64,000 bases of DNA from Amylostereum areolatum (Eukaryota; Basidiomycota; Agaricomycetes; Russulales; Stereaceae): positions 124,001-188,000 of the forward strand of contig SAXG01000016.1 in assembly GCA_012932865.1 (NCBI GenBank). Direction: 5' to 3'. Position numbers and translations under genes: made by a program. This document shows, piece by piece, positions 1-10,200 of the stretch. The notes below the pieces were generated by a model that worked only from the letters and a program-made list of their open reading frames with translations, did not search any database and was not told the origin of the DNA. The stretch's first letter is position 1; the number at the start of each line of letters is the position of its first letter.

Positions 1-1360
1 GGGGTCCCGCTTCGCGTCGTGCCATTTCCTGGGACGCGTCCAGGCCTTGATGCTGACGGTGGTACGCATCTCGAGGCCATCGCTCCGTACATATTCGGCC
101 TCGTACTGCTGCACCTCGAGTTTGTGGAGGCCGACGCGCGCGCGGAGGGCGGCGCCCGAGGCGTAGTGCGCGTCGAGGGCCTGGGTGAGCTCTTCGGAGC
201 CGGGGAGGATGGGGTATTTGAGCAAGCAGGTAATCTTAATGCGCGTGCGGGCAGGTATCTTGAGCTGGCGGAGAAAGAGCGCGCAGCTGGGGGCGGTGTC
301 GCGCAGGGTGAGGGAGGTGAGGAGGTGCAGCGGGACGGCGCGGACAGGTATTTTCGCTTTGGGGTTGACGGCAAGGGCATGCGTGATGCAGGAGTCGAGC
401 GATAGGTGCTCGAGCCGCTTCATGCGCCGGAGCGCCTCGAGCAGTTTGGAGTAGGTGCATGTGTTCGGAGGGGTCAAGGTGATTCCTTCAGGCTGGTTGA
501 GGGCGATTTTGAGGTCGACGACTGTGTGGGAGAAAATGGCCGAGTTCCATGGAAAGTAGTAGAAATACTTGTCCAGATGGACTGTGCGAATGCGTGGGGT
601 GTCGTTATTGAAGAGGTTTTCTGGCAACGTGGGGAGGGATGAACGATGCGACCAGCCGTAAGAAACCTCCTCGACAATGGAAAGATATTCCAGTAGGGGA
701 GCGGGCATCGTAAGGCATCTCACGAATGCCTCGAACTTTTCCATTGTGGTATTGTACGGAGAAAAGTCAAGCTCGATGGACTGGGTCTGCGCAATGATCT
801 TTGGTAAAAGGGCCTTGTCTTGGTATACGCTCGGAGAAGGGTATGATCTTGACAGATTAATGTAAAGGGGGACTGTTTTTGCGCGTTCGAACATGGTGCT
901 AGCCCACTTGCGGGTGAAGGACAAGAGAGGTCGGCACCAGACGGCCGGATTGGTGAGCACGACGTCGCGCCAACGACGGCAGACTCTGGAAAGACTCATC
1001 GGCGAAAGATTCTCCATTGCATAGTATAGTCCATGATTGGGGTTGTATTCGGGTCCTTCGGCTACGGCTGTGAACGCGAAGATGCGGGCGAGGATCTCGT
1101 CGGGAACTCGGGATATGGGGAGTAAGACGTTCAGTCGTGTGAGAGCGCGACGGTACGCTAGCTGGAGGCCTGCCATATGGGCGTTGATAGCGCTTCTCGA
1201 TCCCCTCATTTCGGCAGCGTGGATGCTGAGCGGGACGTCGTTCAGATGGGAGAAGTATTTCTCCGCTGTCTCCAGCCAAAGCGAAACTATCCTGGGAGCA
1301 CCACGCTATAAGGCATTGTCGTGTAACATCATACGCAGATACTCACCTTTCCCTTTCCAT
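1..1360 (-). CDS. F-box domain protein (3' end beyond window)
   Basis: The reverse strand reads as an open frame to the left edge of the window once one intron is removed, with its donor GTGAGT near 1345 and its acceptor near 1293. The N-terminal part has the basidiomycete F-box pattern: an acidic helical lead-in, then LLPISRVPDEILARIF, then SRVCRRWRDVVLTNPAVW. Leucine-rich stretches follow, such as LEALRRMKRLEHLSLDSC. F-box proteins act as substrate receptors of SCF ubiquitin ligases by binding Skp1. The target here is unknown, and mushroom fungi carry large families of such genes. The start is taken at the ATG at 1360, because the same frame meets a stop just upstream. The C-terminus lies outside the window. 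Confidence 0.75.
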
Positions 1361-1985
1361 GTCCGCCGAACCCGTCTCCGCAACGTTCGTTTCCGCGGGT
1401 ACTACGGGCTGAGAAAGTCCAGTCAGGAGCAGCTCGGCGAATCATGAGGGGACGAACACTCATTGGGTATATGGTGTCTTCGATCAAGTTTTGGGTGCGA
1501 TATTGAGGACGTGGTAGAGAGGGAGTGAGGATAATATATGCGAGCTGTGCCACGAGGACAGGAGACTCGAGAGAAGGAGTCGCGTTGGGATACCGTGACG
1601 GTGGCATCGGGTCACATGATCATTCAAACTCAGTCTCTCGGAGTCGGACCAAAATCTCCGACAGGCAATGTTCAGCAGCTTCCGCATCCTTTTCTGCAGC
1701 TCTCACCCTCTCTCACCATCCACATAGCTTGTTGCTACATCTACTCGTCTCTTACCCAAGAAGAATCGGCCACGATGCAAGCTACCTCAACGTTGTCGTC
1801 TACGCGTCAACAGGTGAAATCGACATCTCGGCAGGTACGCAACTGTATGATGCAACGTAGCATCCAATCAAAACCAGTTGCTGATCTCTCCCGGTTATGT
1901 TATCCACGCTCTTCAGGACCTCAACATGCCCTGGAGCTGCAACAAAAACCCGCGCGACCGAGGGGGCGCGCCCTCCGAGCCCTAC
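1361..1985. other. Intergenic region between divergent F-box and STE3 genes
   Basis: No supported gene. The open frames here are short, carry no recognisable domain and overlap each other. The region would hold the divergent promoters of the F-box gene and the pheromone receptor. No CaaX-ending pheromone precursor was found by eye. Confidence 0.5.
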
Positions 1986-3413
1986 ATGGACCCCACCTTT
2001 CCACTTTTCCCTGTTCTCAACCTTTTCGCTTGTCTTTTAGCGCTTCTTCCTCTTTTCACTAGTCTCGGACGGTCACGACATGTCGGAGGCATCGCGTTCG
2101 CCCTCTGGGTCGCCGGCGCGAGCCTTATCAAGGGCGTCAACCTCATCGTTTGGGCAGACAGGTCGGACAACGTCGCGCCCGCCTGGTGCGAGATATGTGC
2201 GCGGTGGACTTCGTTACAGTGGGGACTAGTGCGCTTACAACCCTACCTTATACCAGCGACACGCGTTCAGATCGGTTCCCTGGTAGCCATCCCCGCGTCC
2301 ACGCTCGTTATAACCCGCCGGCTGTACAACGTCGTGTCCATGCGTTCATTGTCCCCGCCCGATAAGCGAAAGGTGCGCGACTTCATCCTCAGTTTACGAT
2401 CTACCCTCAACTCACGACGAGCGTAAAGGCCAGAAGCGCGGTCATCTTCGACTTGTCGTTAACGGCAGGCTTGCCGTGCATCATGGTCGCCATTTGTGAG
2501 CTTTTCGTCCACCTCCAGTCCACCTCGCTCACCGACGTCGTCCCAGACTATTTGTTCCAACCCGTGCGGTTTTATATAGGCGAGGGATATGGCTGCGCGC
2601 CTGCCCTGGACTCGTCATGGCTCCCGCTCCTGCTATACCAGTCCTGGGCCATCATCCTTCCAACAATATCCATCGTCTTTTACTCTCGTAAGTCTCTCCT
2701 GGCCCCTTTGCTGCCTTGCTGTCTCATTGTTCGCGGAACATGCAGCCAGGATAATATGGACGTTCTACACCCAGCAAAAAGCGTCCCAAGAACTCCTTCG
2801 CGCCTTGGACGAGTCCCGGAGCAACCACTATGGTCGCTTCTTGGCGCTCGGAATGCTTGACGCAGTCGTTACGCTTCCCATCGGAATCCTCGGCTGGGTG
2901 TTCAGCGTCCTCGCCATGCCACACCGGCCCTTCGTTCGGTCCTTCTCCGCCATCCACCACGACTTCTCACCCATTTCCTACGCGAAGGAGGACTACATTC
3001 GCCGCCCGAGGGACATGCTGCTCGTCCGCCTCAACGATGTCGTCAACGTCGTCCTTGGCGCGGCCGTGTTCGGGTTGTTTGGGATGACGAACGAGGCGAG
3101 GGCGGTGTATCGCAGGGCGTTTTGGGGGGTGGTGCGTCCGTTTGGATGGGCGGAGCACAGGATGCGCAGCTCGGTCATTGCCTTCAGTGCGTCGACGGGC
3201 ACTTCGACGACCTTTACGATAGGGCGAGTCGTCGCGTTTATTTGCTTTCCTGTGGCGTTGCTCATGTTTCTTTTTAGCCTAAGCACCGGCTCTGCACGCC
3301 TGCCATCGTCACCTTTGACTGGGCCGCTCTCGACATCCTCGGACCCAGACGACGACGAAGAAACCGTTCAAATCCATAAAGAACTGCAAGGGTTTGCGCC
3401 AGCGAACGTGTGA
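1986..3413 (+). CDS. STE3-type pheromone receptor (B mating-type class GPCR)
   Basis: This is a seven-helix membrane protein of the fungal STE3 family, which binds lipidated mating pheromones and signals through a G protein. It starts at the ATG at 1986 with two hydrophobic helices separated by a short basic loop. It then carries family landmarks: NLIVWADR, the WCEI-STRVQIG junction rebuilt across an intron near 2210-2271, and IPASTLVITRRLY. After an intron near 2369-2428 come a helix with LTAGLPCIMVAICELF and the extracellular loop QPVRFYIGEGYGC, equivalent to the usual QGHRF..E..GC. Another intron lies near 2690-2740, followed by YGRFLALGMLD. The cytoplasmic tail is short and acidic. The whole frame is intact. 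In homobasidiomycetes such receptors sit in or near the B (P/R) mating locus, and non-mating-type paralogues also exist. Confidence 0.85.
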
Positions 3414-4297
3414 AGCTACGCCACGGGGGTCTTTATTTATCTTCTATTTATTCCAAGGTGCAGGCCTGATACGTTATCGTCGCTCGCTGCTGTACATCAC
3501 GTCTAGAACCAGCGGGAATGCATTTGTTTCCGCAGAGATGCTGATCGTGGGGTGCGCCGTCTACGAGAGTGAATGATGCTCACAGAATAGGGTCAGGGTT
3601 CCTTCGGAGACGACGAACCTTTGAGCTTTGAGCTTGGACCCCAACCACAAACGCGGACTCCTTTCGCGATGAAGGCATAACATAAACTATGGAAGGAAAC
3701 ATCTTTCCATTTCCCACCAAGAATACAACAAATATTGTCCTCGGATCGTACCGGAAATCTATGGGAGTCCTTCTCTCTCTGTGCGGCTTGCACTACACCA
3801 ACAAAGAGTCGCTATCTTTGGGGATAGGGGTGGTGGGCATATTTTGCAAAGCGGCCAGCACGTATCGACGATGGCATTCGGAAAATTTGCCTTGGGTAGG
3901 AACCGCACACATACACACTGTGAAGGGGCAGGATAGTTACTGAACCTATGCAACGTCAAAAATGAGCTCATAAGCACTACGCCGGGAAATAGCGCGACAG
4001 AAAGGGACTTACGCTACAAACGCCCCTCAGGAAAATGACACCAGCGGTAACCCCAGCCATTTCAACCTCGAAGTTGGACGCAGCGATGGGGAAGGCGCGC
4101 CACCCTGCGCCACCATACCCGGCCAACCCTACTCCCCGACGCAAACTGTCTGCAGTATCAAACTTGTCGTCCGACGGGCTCTCTTCCCCAAGGACTACTG
4201 AGAGAACGTGATGGATTAGGATATTTGTAGAAAGTACATAAAACAGAAGTTTGATATAATTATGCCCCAAGTTTGTATACAGGTTCCCAACGTCACC
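3414..4297. other. Intergenic, no supported gene
   Basis: Convergent 3' flank of the receptor and of the peptidase fragment. Short AT-richer stretches and weak open frames are present. A reverse-strand frame at 3977-4270 could be a decayed continuation of the peptidase, but it lacks the second catalytic Asp motif and cannot be joined in frame. Confidence 0.4.
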
Positions 4298-5075
4298 TTA
4301 CGGCGACTCGATGTTCTGGTTGAAAACGTTCGAGAGCGGCGTGTGGTTGTCCGAGAAGTCGTAGTTTTCGTCGTGCTTAAACAAGACGGAGAGGAAGTCC
4401 GATCCCAGGCCGAAGATGGCGTCGATCTCCAGGTCGTCCATCTACATAAAGTGAGCATAAACTTTAGGACCATAGAAAGGCGGGACGTACAGAGGTTGCT
4501 TTGACAAATACTGACGACGATACGGGGTTAGTGCTATGAATCCGCGAGAAAAAGCACCACACACCTTGATCCTGCACTTCATAATCACCGAGGGTAAGGT
4601 CTGCATACGCAACGTAGCCGACGACCTCTCCAACGCCGAAGGCTAAAGTAAGGTTTTGCTCGGTTTCCTTGCTGAGCTGCAAGCCACTGCGATCGTTCAC
4701 CCACAGGTCCGCTGAGCCTGTATCGAGCAAAGCGGTGTATTCTGTTGGGGAGGCGGATGAGCACGTATTTGGAAAGCAGTCGGAATGAGAACTCGCCTTC
4801 GCCGCCGAGTGTGAAATTGACGTAGTACTACAGAGCGTCGTGACGGATCGTTGTCAGAGAACGAACCAAGGCGGACAGTCCAGGAAGAGACGTACGCCCC
4901 AATCGTAGAAGTTCTTGAAGGGTATGTCTGAGCGAGAAGATAGTATGCGCTTGCGAGTGAAGGGGACGTGTCTTGGTAAGGACAAGGAGGAGTGTTCGTC
5001 AACAGGGAGGGAAGAGGCCTGGACTAGTACGATGGGGATGGCGATGACTGTGTAAAAGAGCGGCAGAGCTTTCAT
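4298..5075 (-). pseudogene. Pepsin-like (A1) aspartic peptidase, N-terminal lobe only
   Basis: The start at 5075 (MKALPLFYT) gives a clear secretory signal peptide and a short basic pro-region. After an intron near 4895 the frame shows the A1 beta strand YYVNFTLGG. It then has the first catalytic motif LLDTGSADLW, a flap-side stretch ending ADLTLGDYEVQDQ, the exon AFVKATS, and the conserved IDAIFGLG and TPLSNVFNQNI segments. It stops at TAA (4298-4300) directly after NQNIESP, which is the boundary between the two pepsin lobes. Family members are about 350-420 residues with a second Asp motif. Here about 190 are present and no second D[TS]G is visible downstream. The stop begins with GTAAGG, so it could instead be a splice donor, but no in-frame continuation was found. 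It is most likely a truncated or decayed copy. Confidence 0.65.
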
Positions 5076-5900
5076 GGTTATGAGTGAGCTTATTGAAAGA
5101 TAGGTGGGGAGAATTGGGGACACACCTGGTGGGCCATGGTAGATATACACAACGTAAAGATTTCGGGCGACTATCCGCTCGCAGTCGGTGGCCTTTGTTG
5201 AGCGCAGTCTCAGTTACCCGACCAGGACAGGAGACTCGCAGCAGTGCGTTCGCCAGCGGACCCAGGCTGACTAGAACCCGCTCTGCGCAGCCAAAGGCCT
5301 CGGGATGATGATTTGTTTCATCCAATAATATCCCTGGAACGCAAAAATAGACCGTCGAAAGCAGGAGGAGATTGTGTTGGGCGATTCGGCCTCCGTTCGA
5401 TTTTTCTTCCGTCGGTCGTGAGACATAATCCATATAGCCAGATCCAGTACGAGGGGTCCAGTACGGCAACAAAGCAATTGGAACGCGGACGAGATGGAAA
5501 ATGGGGATTGGCAGGAAGTGGGTACGCACGTCAAGTTCATGACGAACAGTAACCCAGGGGAGATAAGCGCCCCGTGCCATCTTATCTTATCAGCCAAGCT
5601 CGGTGCGCCTGCAGAGTACAGTACCACCGGTCGCCGGTCCACCAGCCTCAATCATCAAGGCATCGCCATCCTCCCCCAAAGCAACAGTCATGGCGAATAT
5701 TCCTGTGGGAAGTAGGCTCAAAATGCACGGCACCTAAGGCTCGAGGGTGGTCCAGAAGATATACCCGGGAGGACCCACACGACATGACCCACATCAAAGC
5801 TAGGATCTCTCACGAGTTGCGGACTGTATCCTCACAGGCCTTTAAAGACTCTCTGCTCCCAGTCAAATCTTCTCTCAGAAACCGTCAGTTTCCCCGCAAC
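5076..5900. other. Intergenic between divergent peptidase fragment and SDR gene
   Basis: No supported gene. A 193-codon reverse-strand frame (4999-5580) has no domain and shadows the peptidase signal region. The stretch just upstream of 5901 contains a TTTAAAG element near 5840 that could serve the SDR promoter. Confidence 0.45.
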
Positions 5901-7099
5901 CATGTCTGTTTTCACTACCAAAGAGTTGTTCAAGGACGTAAGGGGGATCGACGAGGATCTCCCCGTCGCTCTCCATCACGCGTTCGTGTGGCATACCTCA
6001 GTCTTGTCTATATCCGCAGAGCTCACGCACCGTTGATTTCAGGATATACCCAACCATCGACCCGAAGGTCCACTTTGAAAGCAAGACGTTCGCGCACAAA
6101 GTCGTCCTCGTCACAGGCGCATCTCGCGGGATCGGACGGGAGGTTGCGCTCCACTATGCCCGTGCGGGAGCGTCGCTCGCCCTCGCCGCGCGCCAGCAGG
6201 AGATGCTCGACGAAACGAAGGCTCTTATCCTCGAACACGTTCCCCTCGTCCCAGATACTCACATTTCCGGTCGACGTCCGAGACTGGGAACAGGCCGAAC
6301 ACGCCGTGGAAAGCACCGTCAAGCATTTCGGCCGTCTCGATGTATTGATCGCCAACGCGGGGGTCACCACCGCTTTTGACAAGCGTGAGTCGAATAACAC
6401 ATTCTCTTCCATCACTTATTTTCGAATGTTTCTTCTAGGCCTCGGCGAGAAGGACCCTTTGCAGTGGTGGAACACGCTCGAGGTCAACATTCGAGGCGTC
6501 TTCAACTTTGTGCGGTACAGTGTCCCATACGTCCCCCAGCATCAGCGTTTTATACGTGCTAAATTCCAAACTGTAGGGCCTCCGTGTCACACCTGGAAAA
6601 GACGAACGGCTACATTGTGGCTACAAGCTCCGGAGCAGCGCAGAGGCGCTTACCGCTCGGAAGCGACTATTGTGTGTCGAAGCATGCACTCGGCAGGCTC
6701 GTTGAATACGTCGCCGCAGGCACGGGGCCTTTCCTTGATACTTACCCTCTTCGTGCGAGAGAATGACCTCTTTTTCCGTCGCAGAATATCCGAGGATCAA
6801 GGCATTTGGTCTCCATCCCGGCACTATCAGAACGGGAATGTCGAAAGACTCTGCGATACCCGGGCTTCCAGCACCTGACAGGGCCAGAGCTTCCGGCAGC
6901 CGTGATGCTCTATCTTACCACTGGCAACGCGGACTGGCTGAACGGAAGGTTGGCATGTTCGCGCGCCTCTTCTGTCGCGAAACTGAATGCACCACATAGG
7001 TATGTGTCCTCGAACTGGGACATGGATGAAGTAAACCGGGAGTGGAAGAGCAAGATCGTCGAGCTTGATGGACTTGTGAGCAAGCTTTGCGTTCCGTGA
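5901..7099 (+). CDS. Short-chain dehydrogenase/reductase (SDR), two apparent frameshifts
   Basis: Exon 1 (MSVFTTKELFKD) starts at 5901. After an intron the frame gives the Rossmann nucleotide-binding motif VVLVTGASRGIGREVA, then FPVDVRDWEQAEHAV, LDVLIANAGV and the catalytic YCVSK. The C-terminal part has GLHPGTIRTGMS and YVSSNWDMDEV. These are classical NAD(P)-dependent oxidoreductase features, with a substrate that cannot be predicted. Introns lie near 5937-6041, 6386-6439, 6517-6577, 6720-6783 (a GC-AG intron) and 6950-7000. The frame must shift by one base near 6255-6264, between VPDTH and LTFPVDV, and again near 6879-6884 (GACAGGGCC). In both places one surplus base explains the break. 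Either the gene is decaying or the assembly carries indels; the second is favoured because conserved residues flank both breaks. Confidence 0.75.
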
Positions 7100-7299
7100 G
7101 GATCACCGAGTCTATAAACACGTAATGTACAATGTGACCGCCGAATATACATGCTAATAAAGACGAATAAATGGATAAGGCACAGTATACGAGAACGACA
7201 AGGGAAGGCTACAGACTTGAGGCGGAACTGATTGCGGAGACACGGGACAGTTTAATATACAATTACAGACGCAACTAGCAGATGGAAACCAAACAGAAG

Positions 7300-10200
7300 T
7301 TACCTACGAGTCATCATGTGGACATCGGAAGCGAAATGGAGGTCGCCGCGGTATAAGCAGCGGTATAGATCGCAATACACAGCAAAGCTCGGTTCAGAGC
7401 CTGCGGTCGACAGTCCAGAGACACGGATCAAGACGAAAACGTCCGTAGGCAGAGACTGAGAGTCCAAATCTCTTTGGGTAAACTTCAAGGCCTGCTTGGA
7501 TATAAGCATGATTCTCAGACGAAAAGGGAAAACGTACGGCGGATATCTGGCGCTGGCTGACATGAAATGGCTCCCAAGATGGCTCCCATCTGTCGACTTG
7601 ACTTCCATGTGATATGTCGGCCACCGGACCTTGCCACGCCTGCTTCATCTCCCTCGCCATACCACATCCCCGTCAGAGTTCCCGTACTATCTGCGAAGGT
7701 GAAGTCGGCTGATGCATCCCCAGTTGTATGCAGGAAATCCAGGGATTAGACTGCGCAAATTGCTTGTCCAGTTCTGGATGCCGAAAGTATCGGGCCCCAG
7801 CTCCTTCAAAAAAAGTTGATAGATCTGCGATGCGTTTTGTCAGTGTACATATCCACGCTAGTAACAGTGTGCAGTGAGGACGCGCACAAAGTACTCTCCG
7901 AGAAGCCCGACTTCGTCTGTATCTTGCTTCGAATGGCTAACTACTACAGGTATTATCTCATTTCCTTGTAAATTCTCCCTAATTGAAGATGCGGGGATTC
8001 GACTGGCGATTCCGTGCACTGTTCCTGATGTTAGAGACAGACGAGAGACGAGGCTTGCAGCTTCGGTGATACGACTTGTAGACGGTCGAATACCCGGAGG
8101 GCTAGCGGCAGTGCGAGGATCGACTTCAGGGGCGTTCCCGCTGCGACGCGGCTCTTCATCTGTTGGGACGCTAGGAAGGGAAGCAGATGGCGTGTCCATT
8201 GGTGTCGACGGGATGGATTTACTGCCTGATGATAGGTTCACTTCAGGTTTGGCCGGCGAGTCTTGTCTGAATTTGCTATCGTCTTCCGTCATATTCGGTG
8301 TCTTTAACAAGCTACCACTCGCAACGGAAGTTCGAGAAGGCTCAGGAGACACGGGGTACACCCATCCACCCTGCGGCGCAAATGTGACTTCATTTTCTGA
8401 AGCTTCTTGAGCGAGGATCGGAATACCTCCGACAGCTGCCTGGGGACTGGACCATGAATCATGAGCACCGCGTGCCTGGCCCCGCCGTTGACTCGGCGAG
8501 GAGCTTCCAGAAGAAAGCTGTGTGGTAGAAGTAGACGGGGAATGTGTAGGTGCGCGAACAAAAGGCTGAGGCGAGGCCGGTGGTGGGGAAGAATAGTGCC
8601 TGGACATCTCAGGCGAAGTGGAAGGACCATGAAGCAGTGGGAGGGCTGGAGTTCGAATATTGGGCACCGCTTCTATGGGCTTCCTGTCGTCGTTCGGCAC
8701 TATCAGCGGGGAAGGTGCTAATCGAGGGCGTGAAGCCTCGTCCTCGCGCTTTGTCGTCGCAACATGTACACTTGTGGGCGCGCGCTGACCGGCGCCGCCT
8801 GAACGAGTTGGCAAATCCACGGAGATCGGCGAGGCATGCACTGTGGCGATAGGCGGATATTGCGGTGGCAGAGGAGGAGGGGCTACACGGGGCTCCGGAG
8901 GCGCGTGGGGGGTGACGAGGGGATTTAGATAGGGGCGCAAGACATGCATGTCGCCGTTCTTCTGCTGGGATGCGTCCTTCGTCGTCGTACCTTGCGCAGA
9001 TGCCAACTGGCTGGAAACTGCCGGCGCCACTTTCACACTAGGGGGTGGCGGTGCCTGCGCAGTCACAGTCGGCATCGGAGGTGGCGCTGGAGGTTCCGGG
9101 ACTGGAGATGGCGGAACGACTGGAGACTCCGCCGCAGGTGGTGGGAATAACGCCTCCCTCGCCTGGTCGGACAGCTGCTCGATGCCTTCGAGTTGCAGCA
9201 ACTGATCCAGTGTCTGGATATCCTGCGAGACGCACGTGAAAAGCGTCCTCACACCCGTGTTCAACGCTCTCGCAAGGTGTTCGCACACATCCGGGTCGAC
9301 GGGCTTTTCCTCTCGCCGTTTCTGGCTGACATGAACGATGAAGCCAGGGGATTCTTCGGCGCCGACGAAGGCAATGTCTTTATTGGATGTCACGGCGTGC
9401 GATTCTAGGGATTCCGTTGTGGTGATGGAATCGACAACAAAAAAGGCGATTTTTTGGAGTTTAGCGAGGCGGATGACTTGATCGTCTGTGAGAGCCCCCC
9501 GCTGTTCGTGGCATATACTTCTGCATTGACCGTATGTGATCAGCATGTCCAAGTTATAAAGGCATCGACACTCACCTCGCGATGGACTCGACACGACTAG
9601 CATACCGCTTTGCGCCAGCTAAGTTCGGCCTACGAGCCCCGCGGGAGATGACCTGACACGTTACCTCAGTCTGGAGGTGTCGCATTTCCCCGCTGAAACC
9701 GACCATGGAAAACAGCGGTCGTAAAAGAGACAATGAAACCGACGATGGCAGGGCCAGCATCGATATCTGCGAACCGAACATCTTCGCATATCTTCCACTC
9801 GTGTCTGGCACGTAAAACTTGTTGGGTTTACGCAGCATCAAACCACCTCCCGGGGAGGACACTGGAAATATGGCACGACCTGAGAGCGCCCGGAATGAAG
9901 CAGGCGTTTCTTTGTTAAGGGAGATCACCTCGCTCAGATCTGCAAGGATCATCGCTGCCTGTTCTTGTACAGCGACCGAGATGGCTTTCCCGCCGTAACG
10001 CTTTTCGAGTGCGAGAGCTTCGTCGACGAGAGCAAAGGATGGGGAATCCACAATGAAGAGCTTCACGGAAAAGAATTCGCGTAGGGAAGGATAGATTTGA
10101 CTGAGGACTGGCTTTGCACGGATGGATCGTGGGCCTTTCCAATATACCTCAGATGGTCTGAGCCACTTGTCTTTTCCGTCTTTCTCCCCTGGTATAAGTA

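Noticed and set aside
1450..4290. Possible small CaaX pheromone precursor genes near the STE3 receptor
   Set aside because: No short frame ending in Cys-aliphatic-aliphatic-X with a stop was found on either strand by eye.
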